DNA of 12,556 nt from Acidobacteriota bacterium (GCA_030550225.1 JAUQPV010000045.1:1-12556); one strand, 5' to 3'; positions 1 to 7,050 are shown, counted from the first letter of the stretch. Notes: generated from the letters alone by a model not told the origin. Numbers and translations are program-made.

Positions 1-1494
1 TGGAGGTGGGCCGTCGGGCAGGGCCTGCGGGTCTTCTGGGTCGGCGGGACCGTCCGGGACCTGCTGTTGGGTCGTCGGCCGCCGGACGCCGACGTCGCCG
101 TCCAGGTGACCGGGGCCGCCCGATGGGCTGACATCGTCACCGACTTTCAGCGGATGGTCTCCGCCCGGGGCGACTCGGTCGTCGTCCTCCAGGCCGAGAA
201 GCACACCTATCGGTGGGTCCTACAAGAAGATAGGGGCGAAGCATGCCTCGCCTCTACGTTTGAACCGGACCGATGGGTCGACGTCGTCTTCTTTGAGGGT
301 TCGATCGAAGACGAACTGGCTCGTCGAGACTTCACGATTAATGCCATGGCCATCGAGTGGACCGATCGGCTCATGGCTCATAGCTCATGGGTCATAGGTC
401 GTGGCCATGAGCCATTCGCCATGAGTCATGAGCCCATCATCGACCCCTGGGGCGGCCGGTCGGACTTGGAACGGGGCATCCTGCGGGTCGTCCGGCCGGA
501 GAACTTGTGGGACGACCCGATTCGAATCATCCGGGCTTATCGGCTGGCCGCCCAGCTGGGCTTTCAGATCGACCCGGGGACCCGGCAGTACTTGGCCTTA
601 GAACTTCCGGCTCTCACGACCGTCCCGGGCGAACGGCTCCACGTCGAGATCCTGAAGTGGCTGATGGCGCCCCATGCGGATGTGTGGATCCAGGCGGCCG
701 ACGAGGACGGCCTCTGGGAAGCCCTCTTCCCGGACGTCGGGCCGATGAAGGGGTGCGAGCAGGGCGGCTACCACCATAAGGACGTATGGGGCCACACGCT
801 GGAGGTCGTCCAGGCCGTCGGTCCAGTCCTTGAGACTATAGGTTCGGATGACCGCCTTCGGGACCTCCTCCGGCAGGCCCGGGAGACGCCCTTTGCGATG
901 GGCTTTCCGCGATACCCCTTTCTCAAACTGGCCGCCCTGCTCCACGACGTGGGCAAGCCCTACGTCCGGTCCGTCCGACGGCCGGGCGTTTATGCCTTTA
1001 TCGGCCATGCCGAGGCCGGGGCCCGCATCGCAGACGGCCTCCTCGAACGCCTCCGGCTGTCTCACCCGGCCCGGAACTGGATCCGGTGGCTCGTGCGCTA
1101 TCACATGGCCCCCCTGGAAGCTTGGAAGGCGATGGGACCGGAACGGGCGGCGGCCTATCTGCTCCGACGTTTCGGGCCGGAAGCCGTCTGGTTGGCCGTC
1201 TTGGCGGCGGCCGACCAGTTCGGCAAGGCGGGGCCCCGTATGGAGGCGAGGCGGCGGGACGAGTTCGTCGTCCTGGCTCGGCAGGTCGCTGAGCAGGTCC
1301 TCTGGGGGTCGCCCGAGGCATGGACGTTCCCCCTCCGGGGGGCCGACCTCGTCGAGGTCCTGGGACTCACCCCGGGTCCGGCCCTCGGCCGCCTTCTGGA
1401 GCGTCTCCGGCGGGACTGGGAGCGGGGCCGCTTCCACACGCGGGAAGAAGGCTTGGCTTATGCCCGCCGGTGGCGGATGGCGGGTGGCCAATAG
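1..1494 (+). CDS. cca: CCA-adding enzyme / poly(A) polymerase-type tRNA nucleotidyltransferase with HD domain (5' partial)
   Basis: Adds or repairs the 3' CCA of tRNA in the cytoplasm. Frame 1 is open from the first base, so the gene starts outside the window and the first available start codon (TTG 67) is internal. Numbering from base 1: VGGTVRD at 14-20 and the metal-binding D-A-D at 29-31 form the class II nucleotidyltransferase head. A probable third carboxylate is D94. RRDFTINAMA (about 108-117), DPWGG (about 148-152) and the nucleotide-recognition segment DDPIRIIRAYR (from about 171) follow. A C-terminal HD domain has YHHKDVWGH and ALLHDVGKP (H315, D316), as in CCA enzymes with phosphohydrolase activity. 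Oddity: between INAMAI and IIDPWGG there are about 28 residues where the family usually has about 8. The excess is encoded by an imperfect inverted repeat at 369-435. It ends with TAG in repeat-like sequence. The family is certain. Whether it adds CCA, only A residues or poly(A) tails cannot be settled from sequence. Confidence 0.95.
   Translation, partial: WRWAVGQGLRVFWVGGTVRDLLLGRRPPDADVAVQVTGAARWADIVTDFQRMVSARGDSVVVLQAEKHTYRWVLQEDRGEACLASTFEPDRWVDVVFFEGSIEDELARRDFTINAMAIEWTDRLMAHSSWVIGRGHEPFAMSHEPIIDPWGGRSDLERGILRVVRPENLWDDPIRIIRAYRLAAQLGFQIDPGTRQYLALELPALTTVPGERLHVEILKWLMAPHADVWIQAADEDGLWEALFPDVGPMKGCEQGGYHHKDVWGHTLEVVQAVGPVLETIGSDDRLRDLLRQARETPFAMGFPRYPFLKLAALLHDVGKPYVRSVRRPGVYAFIGHAEAGARIADGLLERLRLSHPARNWIRWLVRYHMAPLEAWKAMGPERAAAYLLRRFGPEAVWLAVLAAADQFGKAGPRMEARRRDEFVVLARQVAEQVLWGSPEAWTFPLRGADLVEVLGLTPGPALGRLLERLRRDWERGRFHTREEGLAYARRWRMAGGQ
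369..435 (+). repeat. Imperfect inverted repeat inside the cca coding sequence (CTCAT-word family)
   Basis: The left half is built of GGCTCATGGCTCATAGCTCA and a further TCAT word. The right half, read as its reverse complement, has the same kind of words (GGGCTCATGACTCATGGC and on). The two halves fold on each other with few mismatches around a centre near 401. The reading frame stays open and the repeat encodes about 22 residues, from L124 to P145, rich in H, S, M and G. Bases 373-388 are identical, as reverse complement, to 11631-11646 upstream of thiE, so this is a dispersed family and not gene-specific sequence. It lies in a loop between two conserved nucleotidyltransferase motifs. Confidence 0.85.
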
Positions 1495-1525
1495 CGAATG
1501 GCGACGAGGGCCGTTCGCTGTCGGC

Positions 1526-1650
1526 GGATTGCGAATTCGGGATTGGAGTCTCGGCTGTTAGACGTGGGAAAATAACGGGATACGAGACAAGGGCCAGAGC
1601 GAGCACCGAAAGCCCAACGCCCGCGCATCCCAATCCGCAATTCGCAATCC
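1526..1650. repeat. Inverted repeat between cca and the PBP gene (GCGAATT-word family)
   Basis: Arms of 21 bases at 1526-1546 and 1630-1650 are near-perfect reverse complements built of GGATTGCGAATT-type words. The loop is about 83 bases and holds a second small inverted pair, GTCTCG at 1548-1553 and CGAGAC at 1583-1588. The same words form the larger inverted repeat at 5583-5720. The rest of the 1495-1718 gap holds word-like runs (GCATCCTGTATCTTG at 1671-1685) and no gene. A weak promoter-like pair (TTGCGT 1655, TATCTT 1679) is too poor to call. Confidence 0.75.
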
Positions 1651-1718
1651 CATCTTGCGTCCCGTAGCCTGCATCCTGTATCTTGCTCTTCGGTTTTCCC
1701 GTCGTGGATAGATAGACG

Positions 1719-4103
1719 ATGGCTCGGCAGTGGAAAAAGGAACCGTCGGAGAGGCCCGAGACACCGCCGGCGAAAGACCCGAAGGCCCGGCGGTCCTTTT
1801 CATGGTTCTGGTTCTTGGCCGCGCTGGTATGGACCCTCTCGGTCGGCATCGGGGTCGCCGTCGGATGGACGTTCACGTCCGTCTCCGGCTTGGCCGAACG
1901 GGTCCGGGAACTGGAGAAACTCCGGCCGAGCCTCCCCTCGGTCGTCTACGACATGAACGGCCGGCCCATTTATGAGTTCGCCGTCCAGAAGCGGGTCCCC
2001 GTCGAACGCTATGATGACATCCCGCCCCTCTTGCGGGCGGCCATCTTGGCCGTCGAGGACGACGAGTTTTTCCGGCATCCGGGAATCAACCCCCTGAGCA
2101 TGCTTCGGGCGATGTATTACAACCTGCGGGCCGGCCGGGTCGTGCAGGGCGGTTCGACGATCACGCAGCAGTTAGCCAAGATGCTATTTCTGACGCCGGA
2201 ACGCACGCTGGACCGCAAGCTCAAGGAGATCTTCCTGGCCCTCCACATCGAGAAGCACTTCACGAAGCAGGAAATTTTTCTGTACTACTACAACAACGTT
2301 TACATGGGTCACGGGATCTACGGCTTTGAGGCGGCGGCCCGGTACTACTTCGGGAAGCCGGCGGCCCAGCTCCGACCGGAGGAGGCGGCCCTCTTGGCTG
2401 GACTGGTCAGTGCTCCGAATCGGTACTCGCCTTACCTAAACCCCCAACGGGCGGGCCTGCGACGAAACTATGCCCTCCGCCGCCTCCTGGAGGAGCGTGT
2501 CATCTCCCGGGACGTTTATGAACAGGCCGTGCGGGCGCCAATCCGGGTCGTGGCGCACGAGGAAAAACCGCTCATGGCGGCTTACTTCATCGAGGAAGTC
2601 CGTCGTTATATCGAGGCGAAGTACGGTTACGACACCCTGTACAACGAGGGCCTCCGGATTTACACGACCCTGGACCCGACGGCCCAGCGGCTGGCCGAGA
2701 CGGCCCTCCGAGACGGCCTGTACGAGCTGGCCCGGCGTCAGCCCTGGTCGGGCCCCCTGCGGAACGTCTGCGAGGGGGTGTGTGACCCCTCCGCCCTGAC
2801 GAGCTTGAATTGGCCGGAATGGTCAAACGCCCTTTCCGGCGGGGACCGTGTGCCGGCTCTCATCACGGCCGTCGGTCCTGAGGGGGCCGTTTACCGAATC
2901 GGGGCTTTCGTCGGTATCTGGAGGCCCGCTGACCTGGCGGACCTGCGGGCGTCGGGCCTGCTCCGGAAGCTTCGCCCCGGGGACGTCGTCATGGCCCGCA
3001 TCGAGGCCCTGGACCCGGAGCATCGGACGGTACGGTCCCGTTTGGAAAACGTCCCCCTCGTCGAGGGGGCCATCGTCGTGATGGATACCGTCACGGGCGA
3101 GGTCCGGGCCATGGTCGGGGGCCTGGACTTCCAACGAAGCCAGTTCAATCGGGTGACACAGGCTCGCCGTCAGGTCGGTTCGGCCTTCAAGCCCTTTGTG
3201 TGGACGGCGGCCCTCGAGGCCGGCTTGTCACTCTCGACGATCGTCGAGGACGCGCCCTTCTCATACGAAGACCCCATCACGCATGTCGTGTGGTCGCCCG
3301 GCAACTTTGACAACCGCTTCATGGGCTGGATCACGCTCCGGCGGGGTCTCGAGTTCTCCCGCAATACGGTCTCGGCCCGTCTGATCACGCGCATCGGCGT
3401 CGACCGGGTCCTTCGGGTCGTCCGCCGTCTGGGGATCGAGAGCCCTGTCCCGCCATATCCGTCGATTGCGCTGGGGGCCGTCGACCTCACGCCCCTGGAG
3501 GTCACGGCGGCCTATGCGGCCTTTGCGAACGGCGGCCTGCGGGTCCGGCCCTACTGGATCCGGCGGGTCGAGGACCGCTACGGCCGCCCCCTGGAGGTCC
3601 ATGTCCCGCAGACCGATGAAGCCCTTTCGCCGGAGGTCGCCTTCGTCGTGACGTGGGCCCTGCGGGGCGTCACCCTGCGGGGAACGGCGGCCAGCCTGAC
3701 TCGGAATCTCTCCTTCGAGGCGGCCGGCAAGACGGGCACGACCGACGAGTTCACGAATGCCTGGTTCATCGGGTTCACCCCGTCGGTCGTCTGTGGCGTG
3801 TGGGTCGGTTACGACGAGCCCAAGCGGCTGGGCTACAACGAGACGGGCGCCCGGGCGGCCCTGCCCATCTGGGTCCGCTTCATGCGGGCCTACATGGAGG
3901 GGCGGCCGCCAGAGACCTTTCAGGCCCCGGCCGGCGTCGTCATGCTCCCGGTCGACTACTACACGGGCCTGCGGGCCTCGCCCGAATGCGACGGTCCCGT
4001 CATCTTAGAGGCCTTCCTGCCGGGGACGGAGCCCCTCGAGTACTGTAGCCCCATCAAGAATCAGGAGGTCTCCCACGCCGAGGGGACGTCGGTCGGGTTC
4101 TGA
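1719..4103 (+). CDS. mrcA: Class A penicillin-binding protein (PBP1A type), bifunctional glycosyltransferase/transpeptidase
   Basis: Polymerises lipid II into glycan strands and cross-links the stem peptides of peptidoglycan on the outer face of the inner membrane. Its 794 residues fit PBP1A proteins. A short basic cytoplasmic N-terminus (1-25) is followed by one membrane helix at about 27-50. The GT51 domain has EDDEFF (catalytic Glu about 113), GGSTITQQLAK (144-154) and YYNNVYMG (190-197). A linker with an OB-like insert (about 340-450) contains a C-x3-C pair at 351/355. The transpeptidase has all three motifs: S488-A-F-K491, S547-R-N549 and K671-T-G-T674. Both active sites look intact. ATG 1719 is chosen because it puts the basic segment just before the membrane helix; there is no good Shine-Dalgarno. 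It stands alone, between repeat-bearing gaps. The assignment is very secure; PBP1A versus other class A subtypes is by length and layout. Confidence 0.96.
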   Translation: MARQWKKEPSERPETPPAKDPKARRSFSWFWFLAALVWTLSVGIGVAVGWTFTSVSGLAERVRELEKLRPSLPSVVYDMNGRPIYEFAVQKRVPVERYDDIPPLLRAAILAVEDDEFFRHPGINPLSMLRAMYYNLRAGRVVQGGSTITQQLAKMLFLTPERTLDRKLKEIFLALHIEKHFTKQEIFLYYYNNVYMGHGIYGFEAAARYYFGKPAAQLRPEEAALLAGLVSAPNRYSPYLNPQRAGLRRNYALRRLLEERVISRDVYEQAVRAPIRVVAHEEKPLMAAYFIEEVRRYIEAKYGYDTLYNEGLRIYTTLDPTAQRLAETALRDGLYELARRQPWSGPLRNVCEGVCDPSALTSLNWPEWSNALSGGDRVPALITAVGPEGAVYRIGAFVGIWRPADLADLRASGLLRKLRPGDVVMARIEALDPEHRTVRSRLENVPLVEGAIVVMDTVTGEVRAMVGGLDFQRSQFNRVTQARRQVGSAFKPFVWTAALEAGLSLSTIVEDAPFSYEDPITHVVWSPGNFDNRFMGWITLRRGLEFSRNTVSARLITRIGVDRVLRVVRRLGIESPVPPYPSIALGAVDLTPLEVTAAYAAFANGGLRVRPYWIRRVEDRYGRPLEVHVPQTDEALSPEVAFVVTWALRGVTLRGTAASLTRNLSFEAAGKTGTTDEFTNAWFIGFTPSVVCGVWVGYDEPKRLGYNETGARAALPIWVRFMRAYMEGRPPETFQAPAGVVMLPVDYYTGLRASPECDGPVILEAFLPGTEPLEYCSPIKNQEVSHAEGTSVGF

Positions 4104-4146
4104 GTTCGGGAATCCGGCAGTTCGGGAGTTCGGCAGTTCGGCCATG
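4103..4146 (+). repeat. GTTCGGGA-word repeat after the PBP gene
   Basis: It begins at the stop codon. The run repeats words such as AGTTCGGGA, AGTTCGGCA and GAATCCGGCA four to five times. Bases 4121-4133 are identical to 8606-8618 in the pth-peroxiredoxin gap, which marks a dispersed family. No stable hairpin forms within this copy alone. Confidence 0.7.
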
Positions 4147-4275
4147 GGAGCAAGGGAGGGGTAATATAGCCATCGGTGTTTTCAGGTACACGCATGGTAG
4201 GGGGAAACATGATTCCTCAGAAAGGAGGATCAGGCGGCCATGCCCCCAGGCCCCATTCGGTCCTTCCGACAGTTG

Positions 4276-4290
4276 CTCCCCCTGGGGGAG
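4276..4290. repeat. Palindrome CTCCCCCTGGGGGAG
   Basis: A perfect 7-bp stem around a single central T, followed by AGGGCAGGGCGAGGGC. This resembles the CTCCCC/GGGGAGAGGG-type intergenic repeats common in many bacterial genomes. It lies inside a 52-codon open frame (4240-4398) that has a good Shine-Dalgarno, and it argues against that frame being a gene. Confidence 0.65.
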
Positions 4291-4404
4291 AGGGCAGGGC
4301 GAGGGCCTCGATCCAGAGTTTCTTTCTCCCTGGGATCAGGGACTTTTGAGACGGGTTCCAGGTGTCTAACCGATTCGACAAAGTGTTTACGGGGATAGAC
4401 ACGT

Positions 4405-4436
4405 GGGGGAGGGTCGGGGTCGGGAGACGGGTCGGG
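4405..4436 (+). other. Potential G-quadruplex motif
   Basis: Four G-runs of three to five bases (4405-4409, 4411-4413, 4416-4419, 4422-4424) are separated by loops of only 1, 2 and 2 bases. Two further GGG runs follow at 4429-4431 and 4434-4436. This meets the standard G3+N1-7 quadruplex pattern on the plus strand with very short loops, a feature known to favour stability. It lies in non-coding DNA. A role is not shown. Confidence 0.55.
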
Positions 4437-4792
4437 AAAGCCGGCCGTGTCGGGCATTTCGGGGGGCGGCTCCTGACTGGCACGGGATTTGCTGAAGCGA
4501 CCCGACGTTCCGTCGGCCGAGACGGCCGGTGCGCGCGCGAAGGCGTTTGCGGCGGCGGGTGGCCGCACGCTGGGGACCCTGAGAGAGGGCGGGCGGGAGG
4601 CGTCTATCCCGAGGTGGTGGGAGTCGAGTCCTGGCGGTGGCGGCGGGGGAGGGCCCGCGAAGGCAAGGGCCGGGGTCTCGGCCTCGGCTACGGGGCGATC
4701 CCCCCGAATCCCTTCCCACGGGTTTCGAGATGAGTTCTATGCTAAGGGAGCGGCCAACCGCTACGGTTCCTCTCCGGACGTCCATCAGCTCC

Positions 4793-5569
4793 TTAAGACG
4801 GGGCGCCCTTGAGGGATGGCGGGGAAGACGCTTCCAGGGCCCTCAGGGCCTCATAGGCTCTCTGCATGACTTCGTGCAGGCGGGCGACGACGCTGGGAAG
4901 GACTTCCGGCGCCGCCTCCAGCCGGACCGGCGGGAGCCACCGGACGTGGACGGTGACCGAGGGCCGCCGGAGCCATCGCCAGGCATGCCGATGGAGAGCC
5001 TCGCGGGTCACCCAGTGGACGTCAGTCAGGGGCGTATACCGGAGGACGACCGGATAGACCGGTAGGCCCGTGGCGCTGGCCAGGGTGAACAGGCCCCGCC
5101 GGAAGGGCATAAGACCGTCGTGGTCCGAAATCCGGCCCTCTGGGAAGAAGACGACCCATAGGCCGGCCCGGGCCCGGCGGCGGAGCGCCTCGACCTGACG
5201 TCGGATCGTCAGGGCGCTCCCCCGCTGAACGAAGACGGTCCCGGCATAGCGGGCTAGAAAGCCGATGAAGGGCCAGCGTCGGATCTCGGCCTTCGCCGCA
5301 AACACACAGGGCGCCATGGCCCCCAGCACGCACACGTCCAGATAGCTGAGGTGGTTGCTGACGACGATCCCGGGTGTCATGGCCGGTGGGGGCTCCCCCT
5401 CGGAGACTTGGCGGACGCCCCATAGACGCAGGAGGCCCCGGAACCATCGCTGGGCCCACCGGGCCCGACGACGGAGCCGGTGGGGGCCTACGAGCGTACC
5501 GAGAGAGGCCAGGAAGATGAGACCCGTCCACAAGACCGTCGCCCACGTGCGCCAGATGACCCGCAGCAT
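4793..5569 (-). CDS. plsC: 1-acyl-sn-glycerol-3-phosphate acyltransferase (PlsC family)
   Basis: Transfers an acyl chain to the sn-2 position of lysophosphatidate to make phosphatidate, at the inner membrane. Counting from ATG 5569 it has 258 residues, close to the family norm. A hydrophobic segment lies at about 10-28. The catalytic H73-x4-D78 is in NHLSYLD. The substrate-binding G-T-V-F-V-Q-R is at 110-116, the FPEGR motif at 142-146 (FPEGTR in most members) and VYPVV at 171-175. The open frame runs 50 codons further upstream, but those codons only translate the inverted repeat at 5583-5720. M5569 sits directly before the membrane segment, so it is the start. No Shine-Dalgarno is visible, and the repeat begins 13 bases upstream. 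The gene faces the PBP gene convergently and lies downstream of kamA on the same strand. Family secure; exact acyl acceptor inferred. Confidence 0.9.
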   Translation of the reverse strand: MLRVIWRTWATVLWTGLIFLASLGTLVGPHRLRRRARWAQRWFRGLLRLWGVRQVSEGEPPPAMTPGIVVSNHLSYLDVCVLGAMAPCVFAAKAEIRRWPFIGFLARYAGTVFVQRGSALTIRRQVEALRRRARAGLWVVFFPEGRISDHDGLMPFRRGLFTLASATGLPVYPVVLRYTPLTDVHWVTREALHRHAWRWLRRPSVTVHVRWLPPVRLEAAPEVLPSVVARLHEVMQRAYEALRALEASSPPSLKGAPS

Positions 5570-5582
5570 AGATTCGGTGTTT

Positions 5583-5720
5583 GGTGTTGGAAGACTGCGA
5601 ATTGGGAATTTCGAATTGCGGATTGTAAGCTGCGGACGGGAATATCCCCCGGCTCCTGCTTGCATCCCTCGGTTCCTCAATTCGCAATTCGAAATCCGCA
5701 ATTCGCAATCTTCTAACACC
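5583..5720. repeat. Long inverted repeat between kamA and plsC (GCGAATT-word family)
   Basis: Two 43-base arms, 5583-5625 and 5678-5720, match as reverse complements at 38 of 43 positions, with a 52-base centre. Each arm starts with GGTGTT-rGAAGA (outer end) and continues with repeats of GCGAATT and GGATT words. It lies between the stop of kamA (5741) and the start of plsC (5569), both on the minus strand, so a transcript crossing it could form a very long stem. No transposase gene or clear target duplication is visible. The same words occur at 1526-1650. Confidence 0.85.
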
Positions 5721-5740
5721 CCATCCCTACTACCCAGCGA

Positions 5741-6964
5741 CTATTCCGAGGTGCCCAAACGCTGGGTCCCGTCCCCCATAGGTTCGACGCCGTATGCAAA
5801 GAGCTCCCCCCGGTGATTCCGGAAGACCCAGACGCCCGGCCCGACGGCGACCCGGTAGTCGGGCAAGAGGGGGACCTTCCCGCCGCCGTCGGGAAGGTCC
5901 ACGACGTAAGTCGGAATCGCGATCCCTGAGATGTGACCCCGCAAGCCTTCCATGATCTCCAGGCCCCGGGTCAGGGACGTCCGGAAATGATGCGTCCCCC
6001 GGACGGGGTCCGCATGATGCAGATAGTAGGGTTTGATACAGGCCCGGACCAAGGCCCGATGGAGGGCCCGCTGGGTCTCGACGTCGTCGTTGATCCCCCG
6101 CAAGAGGACCGCTTGATTGAGGACGGGGACGCCGACCCGGAGGAGCATTTGAACGGTCGCGTCGGTCTCCGGCGTGACCTCCCGGGGGTGGTTGAACTGC
6201 GTAAGACACCAGATGGGTCCGTAGCGGTCCAGGACGGCCAGGAGCGCCGGGTCCCAGACCCGCATGGGGAGCGTCACGGGGACCCGCGTGCCCAAGCGGA
6301 TGATCTCGACATGAGGAATCGACCGCAGGGCCCGCAAGAGGCGGGCCAGGATGGACGTCGGCAGGACCAGGGGGTCACCGCCGGAGAGGATCACGTCCCG
6401 GACCTCCGGATGACGCCGGATGTAGTCCACGGCCGCATCCAGATGCCGCACCGCCGTCGCCACGCCGGGTCGTCCCAGGATGCGCTTCCGAAAGCAGTGA
6501 CGGCAGAAGGTGGAACACATGTTGGAGGCGATCAAGAGGACCCGGTCCGCGTACCGGTGGATGAGGCCCGGGACGACCTCGAGACGGCCCTCGCCCAAGG
6601 GGTCCGGGGAAAGCCTCGTCGGACTGGTGACTTCTTCCAAATCCGGGACGGCCTGCCGCCGGATGGGGTCGGCCGGGTCGTCGGGGTCCATCAGACTCGC
6701 ATAGTAGGGCGACACGACGACCGGATACGTGTCAGTGACCGAACGAAGGCGCTCGGCTACGTCGGGTCGGAGCAGTCCGAGTCGTTCCAGGTCCGCCGCC
6801 GTGCGGATTAAGTGACGCCACTGCCACCGCCAGTCGTACCAGCGACGCCGGGGCACGTCCGACCATGCCGGGAACCGGCGCCACGGGGCGTGGCCGGCCG
6901 GAATCCACCGTCGGAGGCACCGTCGGATCAGCTGGCCGTACCTCGTCTGTCGGGCGACACGCAT
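5741..6964 (-). CDS. kamA: Lysine 2,3-aminomutase family radical SAM/PLP enzyme
   Basis: Moves the alpha-amino group of L-lysine to the beta carbon using S-adenosylmethionine, a [4Fe-4S] cluster and PLP. Its 407 residues fit full-length lysine 2,3-aminomutase (about 416) better than the shorter EpmB (about 340). An N-terminal YDWRWQWRHLI block is at 43-53. The cluster motif C150-x3-C154-x2-C157 is in CSTFCRHCFRKR, and SGGDP is at 194-198. D319 and D356 align with the two aspartates that bind the substrate epsilon-amino group in the clostridial enzyme (D293, D330). K363 in DGGGK aligns with the PLP lysine K337; the spacings of 37 and 7 residues are identical. Start ATG 6964 has a strong AAGGAGG (6969-6975, minus strand) four bases away. 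No beta-lysine acetyltransferase (ablB), efp or epmA lies nearby, so the use of beta-lysine is open. Confidence 0.92.
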   Translation of the reverse strand: MRVARQTRYGQLIRRCLRRWIPAGHAPWRRFPAWSDVPRRRWYDWRWQWRHLIRTAADLERLGLLRPDVAERLRSVTDTYPVVVSPYYASLMDPDDPADPIRRQAVPDLEEVTSPTRLSPDPLGEGRLEVVPGLIHRYADRVLLIASNMCSTFCRHCFRKRILGRPGVATAVRHLDAAVDYIRRHPEVRDVILSGGDPLVLPTSILARLLRALRSIPHVEIIRLGTRVPVTLPMRVWDPALLAVLDRYGPIWCLTQFNHPREVTPETDATVQMLLRVGVPVLNQAVLLRGINDDVETQRALHRALVRACIKPYYLHHADPVRGTHHFRTSLTRGLEIMEGLRGHISGIAIPTYVVDLPDGGGKVPLLPDYRVAVGPGVWVFRNHRGELFAYGVEPMGDGTQRLGTSE

Positions 6965-6981
6965 GGAACCTCCTTATCAGA

Positions 6982-7050
6982 AAGTGACGGAGTGACGAGT
7001 GACGGTCTGCTTCCCGGTCCACACTTCATTACTTCGTCACTCCGTCACTT
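6982..7050. repeat. Perfect 17-bp inverted repeat in the kamA-rplY divergent region
   Basis: Arms AAGTGACGGAGTGACGA (6982-6998) and its exact reverse complement (7034-7050) flank a 35-base loop. The arms are built of the word GAGTGAC, which repeats again at 6997-7005. It lies just upstream of the kamA Shine-Dalgarno, within its probable 5' leader, and about 40 bp before the rplY promoter. Confidence 0.85.

Larger units (their letters stand above)
4104..4792. other. Gene-free region of about 690 bp between convergent genes
   Basis: No reading frame here resembles a protein. All are low-complexity G/R/P/S-rich and overlap one another on both strands. It holds a GTTCGGGA repeat at its start, a perfect CTCCCCCTGGGGGAG palindrome (4276-4290), a GTGTCTA/TAGACAC pair (4364-4370 and 4396-4402), a G-run cluster (4405-4436), a GC-rich hairpin (4515-4527, GGCCG-AGA-CGGCC) and another at 4749-4762 (AGCGG-CCAA-CCGCT) near the end of plsC. 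It separates the convergent PBP and plsC genes. An unrecognised structured RNA or decayed sequence is possible. I see no signature of RNase P, tmRNA, SRP or 6S RNA. Confidence 0.7.

Noticed and set aside
598..1491. 297-codon open frame on the minus strand opposite cca
   Set aside because: Antisense to a gene with intact motifs; composition is that of a GC-rich shadow frame, with no recognisable domain.
4240..4398. 52-codon plus-strand frame preceded by AAGGAGG
   Set aside because: The Shine-Dalgarno is good, but the frame runs through the CTCCCCCTGGGGGAG palindrome and its product has no gene-like character.
4362..4812. Overlapping plus- and minus-strand frames in the gene-free region
   Set aside because: All are G/R/P/S-rich, overlap each other in different frames and lack ribosome-binding sites or motifs.
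5570..5719. 50-codon N-terminal extension of PlsC
   Set aside because: It is the translation of the inverted repeat; the family begins at the membrane segment after M5569.
5933..6811. 292-codon plus-strand frame opposite kamA
   Set aside because: Fully antisense to the aminomutase; low-complexity D/G/R/P-rich product without motifs.
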